Part shown: positions 43,739 to 55,305 of the stretch, piece after piece
Layout of the letters: each line of letters begins with the position of its first letter
How positions within the stretch are numbered: the first letter of the stretch is position 1
NCBI GenBank assembly: GCA_037176885.1
Contig: JAWWNJ010000001.1
Span: 682,001-746,000, forward strand
DNA from: Favolaschia claudopus
Lineage: Eukaryota; Basidiomycota; Agaricomycetes; Agaricales; Mycenaceae
Length of the DNA stretch: 64,000 nt
Reading direction: 5' to 3'
The notes under the pieces: generated by a model
The model's database searches: none
The model's input: only the letters and a program-made list of their open reading frames with translations
What the model was told of the DNA's origin: nothing
Position numbers and translations under genes: made by a program

Positions 43739-45387
43739 CTCAACGATGCCGCCGCGCCCGTCGGTCTTCACTATCCGCGATATCAATGGGACACCTATAA
43801 CGCCTTTCACCGAGAACCGCGTGAGTGGAATCAGCAATGGGAGGAAAGAATTGCCATGACGCACCAAGGAGACCCAAAATTCATTGAGATTCACCGCCAT
43901 ATGTTTCTGCACATTGCGACCGAGGAGTCAGAAGCTGAAATCCAGCATCTCCTTGCTCTCCATCGCGAAAAATATCGGGTTCTCTGCCAGTGCCTCCCCC
44001 GTCTCGCAGAGGCCGTCACGGTTTGTTTCGCGATCTACGACTTCCCGAAACGATGGCTGCTGCTTCAGCGTCAGTCCGGGAGGAACACATTCTCGAGGGT
44101 CTGGGTCAATCGTGTCGTCTAGACGGAGGATTTTCTCGTGTCTTTTGTCCCGAATTGACTCTACCTTTCCTTCAGCGAGGTGGCGGTCAAGGTTTCTTGG
44201 ATCTGTTGCGACATTTTACTCTCGACGACTACTCTCAAATTCCGAAGAAGCCGATTTATCTGGATACTGTGCATTGGTATCCGGTGGATCCCGCTGTGCT
44301 CAATGCGAATCCAGAGTTGAGAACGGCATTTGAGCTGGCTGATGCGAATTTCAATGTCGAGAGAAGTTATTTGATGTGTAAGTAGCTCCTCTCTGGCGTT
44401 GTCGCGGGCTAAACGAAAGATGACAGCCCACACAATGCACGCAACAATGTGTATTTTTCTGGGTCTTGGAGATCCAAATGCACCACAACCTCCCAGGACT
44501 GAGGTTTCACGGGGCGTAGCGAAAAGTAAGCTTTTCGGCGAGGTCGCGGAGAAGATCATGGGTCATGTATATGGCTCCGCGGGCAAGAAGGAGTGGAAAC
44601 GAGAACAGAAAGAACACAAAGCTGTTCCCATGTCGCTTTGTGCGAACACTGCAGAAAAAAAGAGGAGCCCGGCGCGCAGCGTTTCATGTGTTGCCGAGCA
44701 TGCACGGATAAGGTGGGTCGCAAGGTGTATTATTGCTCGAGGTGCGTGCTTCGTGAATTTTCGATGAAATATATGACTTGCTCTCTTCTACTGCAGACAA
44801 TGCCAAAGAGATGACTGGAAAGCGCGACACAAACAGATCTGCGGCAAGGCAATGACGGTGAAGGAATGCGAGGAGACGGCCAACCTCCTTCCGAAACCGG
44901 AAGTCTCTGCCGCAATCTCGAAGCTAGTCGGGCCGCCAGAGAAAGGGTTCAAACGGTCTCCTGCGCTCTTGCATCAATCAGTCTATTGAACGAATTCGGT
45001 GGAGCTGGCACAGATTACATCCTTATAACCCGCACAATGCGACGGTTACGAATCAACATTGAGGATGAGGGCGAGAAGAATGCGTTTCGAAGGTTTCGCG
45101 AGTTGGCGCTGTCTACAGGGGAGCGAAGAGCGGTGGCGGCTCTCGGGCAGTTTCTCGTCAAGGGACCAGGTGGGACCTATGCCAAGAAATTTGGAGGGCC
45201 GCATGCGGCGCTTGGGGGCCCGGTAGTTCAGCTAGGACTCGATCGACAAGACGCGTTTGATCAGCTTCAACGAGAGTACGAGTTCGATGTCAAATCCGCA
45301 GTGGAACAGTTAGAGCGAAAGAGAGGGAATGACGGGATGACGGAAGTTGAAAAGGAGATACTTCTAGAATATTTTCGGTCTTGGTAA
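43739..45387 (+). CDS. MYND zinc-finger protein, frame interrupted
   Basis: The readable order is LHYPRYQWDTYNAFHREPRE, HRHMFLHIATEESEAEIQHL, CRLDGGFSRVFCPELTLPFL, FNVERSYLM, a helical segment (EVAEKIMGHVYGSAGKKEWK), then the MYND finger. The finger has CEHC, CCRAC, YYCSRQCQRDDWK and HKQIC, completing its zinc-ligand series across an intron. A C-terminal helical domain with LNEFGGAGTDYILI ends at 45387. The start is unresolved: 43739 is the first base after an AG acceptor, and the exon with the ATG is not identified. One-base slips are needed near 44044-44047, 44634 and 44976. MYND fingers bind proline-rich partners; this fungal family has no known function. Confidence 0.65.
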
Positions 45388-45853
45388 AGAGAGAAAAATA
45401 CTTCCATGGTGTATCGCGGCTCTAATTGCAGCACGTATAAATGTAGCATCAAATGTCTGGTGGGAGGCTGAGCTTAGAGCTAGCCGTGAGTTGGTCGTGA
45501 GGGTGGGCGTGTGGTTGGCGTGTGTTTCGAGTTGTTGATATCCAAGAACATGACCATAAAAGAGCCACCACCTGGTTCTTAATTCTTTTGAGCAATCAAT
45601 TCATGATAGAATCGCTCACAGCTACGCCGGCGAGATTGGTAGGCTCTGACGCGACGCGACGCGATTGTGACATTGTGACGCGCGCCAATTGATCAATCAC
45701 ATGTTCTGTGACCTCTCCTTCCCAACTTGTCCAATTTCGCGCGTAGCCTGGGCGCATCCTCGTCTCGCTGGCTTGCAGCGCGCCGTCCGTGTATTTATTG
45801 GCTTTAACTGGATACCCACCCCCTCAAGCGCTCTATTCCCCACCTTTGAATCA
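45388..45853. other. interval between MYND and RdRP B genes
   Basis: About 465 bp with repeated GACGCG tracts near 45650-45680. No gene is supported. Confidence 0.4.
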
Positions 45854-48800
45854 TGTCGCAAGCGGTAACGGCTCACTGGCGGTGACTAACCTAACCGTGA
45901 CTCACCTGTCCTATACTAGGCGAGCGACGACAGTTTCGACGCTGCCGACGACTTGGCGAAGATGGAATGGGACGAAGAAGCCCTGGCAGAGATGGAGAGA
46001 GTCGCTACCCAGCCATCGTCGCCAGTAAAGCAATGGCGGAGCCCGGAGGCTGTTGATTGTCAGTCCCACACATCGTCTTGGATTTGTCCTTGAAGCTCAC
46101 GCGGTAGCAGCTCCTTCTACTCCCGAATCCAAGCAGCGTCATGGTCTTCAGTTGGGGAATGAAACCCCTGCCACGCCGTCTCGTCCTTCAGGCCGTAAGA
46201 CGGTTCCGCATTGGCAAGCCGGATTTACAAGACTTTGGAGGAGGTAACAATCGACGACGAGCGTGAGTTCTGTACCTATCAAGAGGTTTCAGACAGGCTG
46301 ATCACATTGCAGCATCCTTGCATAGAGCTCTTTCCAATGGATCTCAAGCAGGTTTGCGCCAAGCAACGTCTACAAGCGCAATGATATCCTGACATGAGTT
46401 AGGCTTCTCGGAATCGCGGTTTTGGTTTAAATGACGATGATGAAGGCATGTTGCACTTTGTCTCCGCAGTGTTACATCTTTAATGGTCTTCTTCCAGTCG
46501 AGACAAGTAAGAAATACAATATTCCGACTGAAAATGTTGATGTATTCACAGAACTGCGATTATTGCCTTCGCGCTCTATGGCGCCTCCTCCTGTTCCAAC
46601 CAATACGCGTCCCCTTCGATCATCTTCCACGTACTCTTCCATCGACTCGACCTCAAGTTCCAACTCCCTGTTCTCGGCGACTTCCCGCACGTCGTCAATG
46701 TCCTCCATGGAATCAGCGAACACAAGTCCCCAGAATTCTCCGCTCAAAAGGGGAGCCGAAGATCAGCTTATTTCTTCACCTTCGCCGTCCAAGTCCCGTA
46801 AGCTTTGCGCGACTCCAGGATCTAATCCCTCATCCAACTCAGCCATGGAATCGCCTCTTGCGAGTCCTTCAAAATCTCGACCGTCAGCCAACACCTTCAC
46901 TTTGGAGGAGCTGTTCGCCGGCAAGCACGGGTGTTCGCTCCCGAAATATATCGTCGCGCACTCTAAAAAAGTCCTTCATGCATTGGAAGGCCAGGGGGTA
47001 ACCTTGGGAGTTCAATGGGAATTGGCACGCGGGGTTTCAGCCGGCAAATTTAGTTGGGAAAATATTGAGACCAAAATGAAGAAGACCGCCGACGCTTTCG
47101 CAGGCACGAATCTTGAGGTAGCGTGGAAAGTATCAGACATCATGCGGGGAATAACAGGGTCCGATCCCCATGACCGCGATTTATGGTTCGTCGCATTTCG
47201 TCTTTTTTCGAGCGGGTATTTATCGTCGCTGTGTCTAGGTCCGAAGTCGACCGCGAACATGCGGCCTTTATGGAGAACAAAGGACGCGGACTCGGTTTGT
47301 TGGACGGACCCTGGCCACATTGGAAGGGCGATACCGCCTATTACGGTGGACGCGTGGAATATCCTCTCCGCCTCTACAAAACCGCAAGCGTGGAAGATCC
47401 ATATAACATCAGGATAGAGAAGCCCCGGATCGGCAGGTCTCATCGTTTTGCCCGTGACCTGGGATCTCCGAGCGTCCTGCACCTGTCCATTCCCACCAAG
47501 CTGGTCCAGGACGAGGGGGAACATATCAGACGATTCCTTGCTCAGCGGTTCATTGTTAATGGACGTGTCTACCTCGCTATTCCACCAAAAGATACGACTT
47601 CGGTTTATCTGATACAAACGAACGAGGATTATGAACGCGAGCCCCTACGATGGTATGGCGATCAATACCGCATGTCTTTTGACGACTTTATACGGCGACA
47701 CAATCCTCTTCACCTCAATTCTGAGCAGGTAAATCAAGCTATACATTCAAATCATGGATCAAACTGATTTTAACTCTAGTCGTTCGCTAAGTATACGGCG
47801 AGATTTGCGCTAGGACTGTCTACCTCGATTCCGGTGCTAGAGTTTGAAGAGCACAATATTCTTGAGCTCCCAGACATTGTAACGCCCGATTGGCCGCCAG
47901 ACGTCAAGCCTCCCGCAGATAAGATATTCTCGGATGGTGCCGGCCTCATCAACGATGCAGCGCTTGTGATCATCACCAAGCGGCTTGGGTTCGCGCAGCG
48001 ACTCACGGCAGTGCAAGGTCGATGTGGAGGTGCGAACCGGCCCATATATATGTCGGACCATGGCTCATTTGTTCGTACTTCAAGGCTACAAGGGTTTATG
48101 GAGCAGGCACCCCTATGACAACAGCAAAGTGCCCACACTTTACGTACGTCCATCGCAGCTCAAAATCAAACTGGATGGCCATCATCGTGTCCACCGTATA
48201 TTCGACTTCTTACGAGGTTCTCGTCCTTCGGCCACTTCCAGCCGACAGAAAATATCAGAACAGGCCGTTCTCTGCCTTTCTCACAATGGTATTCCGGATG
48301 AAACCTTGGTCTCTTTGATGGTGGATGGTTTGGAGGCGTCTGTGAAGCCTCTTCTCAGTTGGGCTCCGGGTGTGGAGCTGTCTCTATGGCGCGAAATAGA
48401 TGGTTCAGGGGCTGTTTCCAGTACCCGGATGCAGCGTATCGCAAAGGGCAAGAGTCGCGCTCTAGGTTTCGGCGATCGCGAACCCGATGAAGTTGACGAA
48501 GAGCTCGATGTAGCGATGCTAGATTCCGAGAGCGCGACTTCTACCCTTCCCGGTCGTGATATCGCTCTAGGTTCGCTCGAACTGAACCTGATTTATAGTG
48601 GCTCACGCTTTGTTGCAGGGCCTCTGAGCTTACACGAACGCGCGATGGAACTTTTGCAATCTGGATTCCACCGCTCGACGAGCGAATATCTGACCGATAA
48701 AATGCGCCTTATCATCAAAACGGAGATCAACGCTATTACCAGCAAATATAAGGTTACTCTTCCGGAGTCAACTGCGTCGGAAGCGTTTGTGATTCCCGGT

Positions 48801-50460
48801 ACGTCAGGGAAGACCAGGATCTTCATTACAGAAATACTCAAATTGTTCACAGATCCGTTATCGGTTCTCGAGGAAGGACAGATCTTCTATCGGTCGTCAA
48901 ACGGAATCAAAGATCCACTCACGGAGACGAAATACAACACAGTTATCGGGGATCTGATAGTACGTTGTCTTACTTTGTCTGTGAATGATCACGAACTGAT
49001 ATGGCTCCCGCATAGATAGGAAGGCAAGTGCGGGTATGATTTTCAGGTTTCGTTTACTTACGACACCAAGGTACCCAATGCGTCTCCATGCGATATGCAG
49101 AAGGTGAGGGGTCTACCCCGTCTTCCCAACTCATTCTCATCCTGAGTGTTTTGTCTCAGGTCACAGCGGTCGATATACCTGAACTTCACCCCTGGACCGA
49201 TGTAGTCATCACCTCAAACCGTGGCCAGCAGAGCCTCTTGTCGCTGTTAAGCGGTGGCGGTATGTTGACAATAATCGCGATACTAAACTCAACTCATGTT
49301 TACGGATAGATTATGACGGAGGTTCGTTTGAAACTGGGACACACACTTCGCTGCTGACTGATAGGACAGATACCGTCATCTTCATATGGATGGAGGAACT
49401 GGTGAAACAGTTCGGCCCAAATAAACCACTCACGCCTGTGCCCGAGGGCTTCATGGGCCACTTCAATCAAGAGGTTAAAACAGTCAGACAAGTAGGGGAC
49501 GAACTCGGAGCTATGAATACCGAGGAAGCGCAGCGACGGCTTCAGGACTACCTTCTCGACGGCTTGCGCGATTCGCAGGTCGGACAATACAGCTGGTTCC
49601 ATGATATCTCAATCTATCGGCATGGATATGGAGATATCAAATCGATTTTGATGGCCTACATGTTGGTTTTTCATGACCGTTTGCCTTTCGTTCGCTTGGT
49701 TGATGATTTTGCTCTCAGTGGTAATATTCTGTTGGACGCCGGAAAAAGCGGGTTAAGCCTGAAAGCCGGAATCTACGAAGCACACAAGAAGGTGTTCGGA
49801 CAGCCGCAGCCGAAAAAAGGCCACAATTGGAGTGAGCTGTCTCGAGATAGTTATGATCCATTTATTCTTGAGAGCTTGTTCGTTCATTCTTTCTTCCGTC
49901 TTTTCGAACGTAACACTTTTTGCAGATTCGTTGCGGGCAAGCAGAAGGGCGACGAACTCTTGCGCGAACATGATCTGGCAGCAGGGATGCTCCCAGAAAC
50001 GTTTAAAAAATTCTCGAAAGACCCTGACCTCGTCCAGCCGTATCAGTTCAGCCAGAAAAAAGCCCAGGGCGACGCTGCGTGGGTGGAATTCTACAAATCG
50101 GAGCTGAACAAGATCGAGGACCACGTCAAACGTGCCCACGAGGAATTTTGTCGGATTCGGCCCACGATGGAGGACAAAAAGAAGTCGGCAATGATACGGG
50201 CGGTGCAGGAGAAGTTCTCGGATCCAATAGCTGGCATCGAGCTTATGTCTCCGGACGAGGTCACGCAGGTCAAGGCCTCATACGCTTATGCCCTGTCGAC
50301 GAAGGAAGATTTTGGTTTCTGTGTTGCTTTTGGGACACTTTGCCACATCAAAGCGTGGGCAACTACTGGTAGCGGCGCTCCAGTTTCCCGGCTTTTCGAT
50401 GAATCGAAGTCTATCTCGGGAGCTGCTGCTCGCGCGACGTTGGACGATGACGATCTTTGA
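45854..50460 (+). CDS. RNA-dependent RNA polymerase, QDE-1/Rdp1 family (paralog B)
   Basis: The proposed start at 45854 (MSQA) is spliced to an acidic segment (DDLAKMEWDEEALAEMERVA). The N-terminal exons up to about 46430 are tentative. A Ser-rich linker with basic KSRK leads to the conserved part: FTLEELFAGKHGCSLPKYIV, GVQWELARGVSAGKFSWENI, HAAFMENKGRGLGLLDGPWP, FSDGAGLINDAALVIITKRL, YKGLWSRHPYDNSK, CLSHNGIPDE and VLEEGQIFYRSS. The catalytic DYDGD is carried on a 12-nt microexon at 49310-49321 and leads into DTVIFIW. The C-terminal exon from 49373 is open to the stop at 50460. Overall layout and several introns match paralog A, 27 kb away. From about 46.5 kb onward the frame is clean, unlike the flanking genes. 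The predicted role is dsRNA synthesis for RNA silencing. Confidence 0.85.
49310..49321 (+). other. 12-nt catalytic microexon of RdRP B
   Basis: ATTATGACGGAG lies between GGATAG and a GTTCGT donor. With its neighbours it encodes GGDYDGDTV. It corresponds exactly in length, phase and position to the microexon in paralog A. Confidence 0.8.
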
Positions 50461-51365
50461 CTGATTTTTTGTTCTTGGTTCTAGATTTTGGGTGGAGGGA
50501 CGATTCGATCTTGTTTAATGTTATTGTATTGTCTTGGGCGATTGCGATACTCAACGCAGCAGAAGAAACAAGACCCGACAACAGCCAAACTTCTCAAGTT
50601 TCAACAAGATTTCCACAGCCACCGCCGCACCGTTTGCTTCAACTCCAAATCTGAAACTCGACTGCAAATTCAACATCGAAATCGGGGAATATTTCGAGAC
50701 AGCCCAGAAATTCCAATAACGGCCTGACCAAGAATCGTGCCAAGAATCCTTGCATCTTGCACCGTTCAAGCTCGGGTGCAATTTCGACCCTCAAGATGAC
50801 TCTTTCATCACAACACCCAAGGCGTCGCGGAGTGTCAGAGTTGGCCCCAAATTTGAGGTGTGGTGTCAACTCCAAACTCTCAAACGAACAAGGCTCGATT
50901 TCGGTGGCAACCTGGATTATTGTTTGCTTCAAGCCGCCCATAAATACAATCGTACCGCGACTGTTACAAGAACTGGCTGTCGAAAGTGGGAAACAATTGC
51001 GACCCTTTCGTTGTGCTAGAGCAGGAACTACAGATCAGGGAGAAAATTGCAATACACGCATAGTAAATCGTTGGCTTTGCAATACTAAAGTTGAGCCGCC
51101 CCTGGAAATATTAACAGGTATTTATGTAAAAACAAAGAAGATTGTAGTCGTGTGGTATATAAGTCTTTCCCAGATATGCTTATGCCTCAGATTCATTGTT
51201 CTAGGCGCGAAGTGATACACGCCCAGGATGGCCAAGAGCTTGTTTTTCAGTGGTAGTCAATGACGCGTGGTGTGCGTGACCCTCATCACATGACTGTGAC
51301 GCAACGCGCTCCTTTCTCCCCTTGTGCTTGAGCTTAATACTTGTTTCTCTGGGTCTCATGCGGCA
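50461..51365. other. intergenic region downstream of RdRP B
   Basis: About 900 bp. Several short frames are open near 50480-51215 but lack any domain-like character or coherent splicing. No gene is called. Confidence 0.4.
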
Positions 51366-53913
51366 ATGCAGTCCGACCACTCACTTCCAGACGAGCTCAT
51401 CTTCGAAATCCTCACACCCGCTCTGAAGGTTAGCGAAGAAACGTTTTGTAACACCAATTCGTTTCCCCCTTTGCCAACTTTTCTGAATCTACCTCCGCCT
51501 ATCTCTTGGTCTGCAAATCCTGGCTCCGTGTAGCTACCCCACTGCTGTACAACGTCGTGGTCGTCCGCTCAAAGGCACAGGCGAAGGCTCTTAGCATTGC
51601 TTTGTCCGGAAATAAGCAATTGGGGCTTTTCATAAAAAAACTCCGGGTCGAGGGCGGATTCGGGACACCCATGCACGCTGTCTTGAAATGTTCGCCAAAT
51701 ATTTCTGATCTCTTCCTCTCATTCGATATCTTTTCGTCGGACAATACGAGCGGCCTATGCAAAGGTCTTCCCCTCATCAATCCCACCCGCCTAATTATCT
51801 GGACATCAAGCCACAAAACATTGGAGAATAAAATGCTTCTGCAGCTGTTGCAGAGCTTGTCAGATGCGATAGCGAAATGGATAATCTGGTGCGAACCGAC
51901 GTCTCTACTAGTAACCTTCTTGCTAATTGAAACATCATTCCCAGCGTATCTTCGACTGCCCTTTCGCCTCAAATGGGCGTCTGGCTCAGAAGCTCGTCCC
52001 ACCTATAGTAAAAGCCAAACGCCTCGACACCCTGACAATACAGAGTGCCCACTGTATATCATGGGCATACTCTCAATTCAAAGATTGCCCCCTCAAAGCC
52101 ATTCATATCAGACGTCCTGTATCCATGGTTGAACGGACTTACCTCATTCCGTCGAAGGATTTCTGATCTCATGGCGCTCCTGAAATTCTCTGAAGCATCA
52201 TCGCAAGTTTCTAACTCATCGATGTATGCCTGTTCTCATTCAATCTCTTGCACACAGGGACTTTTGGGACGTACCTGCAGAACCGCCTGAGCTTCCGCTC
52301 ATCACTCCATCGCTCGATCTATCCTTCGTTCCACTGGATACGGCGCCGAGCGCGGTGAAGAATCACATTTGGACTCGTGTCATAGAGTTTGCAATGTTAC
52401 TTGCAGCGGATCATAGCAGGACTCCATACGGCGACAAAGTTGCGCCTCGACTTGGACTATTATTGGTATCGAAACTATTCTATGTAAGTACGAGCTTCCA
52501 TCCATCGGTCGCCTTTTGCTGATGGTTGTTTCCAGCGACTAGGACGACCTCTCCTTTATAAAACACATCGCTTTTCGCGTACCAGCTCAAATCAACAAAT
52601 TCGCCCATATCCTTTCGCAGAGCCCCGTCATTGCGCAGTACGTGCGTAGCATCAATCTCGGAACCGCGATTTACTTCTACGGTTCCGACATTGTGCAAGA
52701 CGACAGTTCTTCTTTGACCTCTATCCTGTCCCAGGTCTCTGCTCTCGTCTGGTTCGGCGATGTGGCATCTGGCTACACACCTTCAATCTTTTGGGATGCT
52801 TTCGCAGCGATGGCTAAGTGCTCAGGTCGCACCTTGCGCGAATGCTCGGTTAGCATTCGGACGGCGGAGGGTATCCATTCAGCGACTATTTTCGACGACA
52901 TGACCGCTCTGCGGGTCCTACATTGGTACTCTCGACTCATCTATACAGATATCGGGAGCGCCGATGTCGAGGGGTTATCGAGCTTGGAAGAATTACGACC
53001 ACGACGGCCAGCGCTTCCTTTTTAAATCTGTTATATCACTTGAAGTGCGTACCCTCTCCCTCATGTCCGTCTCGTCATTGATGTTTTCTTCTCTTTCATT
53101 CCACACAAGATTGACCAGTATCCGGCGCGTTAAGTTTTCAGACGATCATTCAAGTACCAAGGACTTTCTCGTCATGCATGGTTCCAAATTAACTGAGCTT
53201 GAACTTCCAATTCCCCACCTTGACCGATTGAGACCAACCAAGATTTTCGACCTGTGCTCGAATTTGAACTCGATCACTTTCTTTGCAGACGACTCAGCGG
53301 TATGTATTTATTTAGCTTCATGTGGTCTGCTGTTGCATTGATTCAACGATCCAGGACAATCCGCCGTCGGTTCAAGATTTATACTCGGCTCAAATAGCTC
53401 ATCCGCTGGTGAAAATCACGTTCAACATGTTTTGGTACAAGTAAGACGCACCTTGCCACATCTCGTTTGTTAAACGGAGGGAAATGGCGTTTTAGAGAGA
53501 AAAAACAAGTTATTTCAGCTGGGACACTTTCTTTTCGCAATTTAAACCCGAACGTTCCCCAACCTGCGCGACCTACATGTTCGTGGCCCACAAACGAGTC
53601 AGTGTTTCAGTATATATAATCATGTTTGTCTCGTTTACCCTTTTTATGGCAGACGGGAAATTGCGAAGAGTTTATTGGTGCGATGGTCGGAATTTTTGCG
53701 ACCACGCGGAATCGCTTTGACGAACAAAACGGGGCTGAAATGGAGGCCGAGGCTGAAAGTCAAGTAGATTATTTCCAAAGAGGATCGCGAATGATTATTT
53801 TAATGTCATCGATAACATGGGGCCCACGTAAAGTATGCTATCTTTCCCCAAGGATATCAACTTCCTACGTGCTGACTTGTGGGCCTGTGAAACATCAGAA
53901 TTTCCCGCTTTGA
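51366..53913 (+). pseudogene. F-box/LRR protein gene, frame interrupted (left copy)
   Basis: The start at 51366 gives MQSDHSLPDELIFEILTPAL, a typical F-box helix. Recognisable pieces follow in different frames: STSAYLLVCKSWLRVATPLL, FIKKLRVEGGFGTPMHAVLK, LFLSFDIFSSDNTSGLCKGL, TRVIEFAMLLAADHSRTPYG, SINLGTAIYFYGS, TSIRRVKFSDDHSSTKDFLV and IFDLCSNLNSITFF. They belong to one Agaricomycete F-box/LRR family, so this is a single gene. One-base slips near 51470, 51893 and 52560 interrupt it besides normal introns. The 3' half is duplicated in inverted orientation at the window's right edge. The gene is either decayed or affected by consensus errors. Confidence 0.65.
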
Positions 53914-55305
53914 CCGGGTTCGATTAACGTAAAGGCCTTCCGGAGGTCGGGTACGCATCGGCCCGAATTCGTTCCTGTCCTTCTACCATGGAGAAACTCG
54001 AGACTCTCGCATCCGTTTCGCGGGTACGTGTCCTCGGTCCAAGCTATAGCCTCACTTATCCCCACGAACAGCTTAGCGAAAGTGTGATACGCGTTCTGGG
54101 ACAGGTCAGAGTCTCTCTGTACCTCGCATGCTCTGAAATGTGAAACTTTGTTGTCAGAATCCTGGTAAATTTACACTGCAAGGTAACGCAGGGCACAGGA
54201 ACCCGTCTTGTATGAAGTCAGGTAGATCTGAATAACCAGGCACCAACACGTATATCGTCGGGAAACAACGACCATTCACCCTTGTGGATACCGGAGAGGG
54301 TAGGGATGAATATCTTCCGTTTCTCGAATCCGCTCTCGGAGACGCGACCGCTGCAACGTTCAGCCAGGTGGACTCTACCGTCGCAGACGTATCGGACATC
54401 CTCATCTCACACTGGCATCCTGACCATGTTGGCGGTCTGCCCAGTGTATTGGCCCTGCTCAGACGCTTGTGGGATCAGAGAAACGGAAACTCTGCCGCTA
54501 CTTTTAAACCCCACGACTACACAAGTTCCCCCGCCACGATACCATCATCAAATACGAATAACCGGCTTCCCTCGATATTAGAGTCACTCCTGCCTGGGTC
54601 ATTTACGCCTAATCCGTCCAGGAAACGTATTCCACGACCTGCATGACGGACAGATCATCTCGCAGCTCCGCGTCCTACACACCCCGGGACACACCGTCGA
54701 CTCCATATGCCTTCACTTCCCACAAGACAATGCGCTCTATACGGCTGATACCGTCCTCGGCCAAGGGACGGCGGTGTTCGAGGATCTGGCGACGTATCTA
54801 GCGAGTCTGGGGCGGATGCTGGAGTTCTGCAAGACGGAGAAGGCGGGTAAATTGTATCCGGGACAACGGGCCCGTTGTGGAGGATGGGCAGGAGGTCATT
54901 GCGACGTATGTGAAGCATCGGTTGGAGCGGGAAGTGCAGATCATTGAGGTGCTCAAGCGGCCGCCGCCCGCTGCGTTAGGGGAGAAGGAGGCGAGTGAAA
55001 GGCATCCGTGGACGACGTGGACGCTGGTGGCGACGATATATTCCGCGTATCCGGAGTCATTGTGGCTACGGCGGCGCATGGTGTCACCTTGCATTTGCGG
55101 AAGCTTGAAGACGAGGGACATGTTGAGAGGCTTGGTGGAGAAGCGGAGCATACCAGCTGGGAGTATGTGGGCAAGTGAGCGAAGGTGTGACATATCCAGA
55201 TGAAAGATATTCGTGTAGTGGTATTTTGTTATAAGTATAAGATACAGTATTCTGTAACCAATGAATCGAAAGGATTGCAAAGCTCATGATCGTACTTTTG
55301 AGACG
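52998..55305 (+). repeat. left arm of an inverted segmental duplication
   Basis: This segment matches the reverse complement of 61685-64000 across the 3' half of an F-box/LRR gene, a whole metallo-beta-lactamase gene and its 3' flank. The inner boundary is near CGTCTCA (about 55300 against 61688), after which similarity stops. The arms differ at many sites, so this is not a fresh duplication. The outer end is not visible because the right arm leaves the window. Confidence 0.88.
53988..55178 (+). pseudogene. metallo-beta-lactamase-fold hydrolase (LACTB2-like), left copy, frame interrupted
   Basis: The ATG at 53988 gives MEKLETLASVSR. Splicing continues with LSESVIRVLGQNPGKFTLQG, NTYIVGKQRPFTLVDTGEG and ISHWHPDHVGGLPSVL, which holds the HxHxDH zinc motif. 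Later segments SILESLLPGSF, VFHDLHDGQIISQLRVLHTP and GHTVDSICLHFPQDN (third zinc histidine in PGH), plus LYTADTVLGQGTAVFEDL, follow LACTB2-like proteins. Extra single bases near 54615 and near 54866 break the frame; the second falls in the conserved PGHGP metal site. It ends at 55178 (EYVGK). Relatives are endoribonucleases or thioesterases. An inverted, differently damaged copy lies at 61798-62996. Confidence 0.75.
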
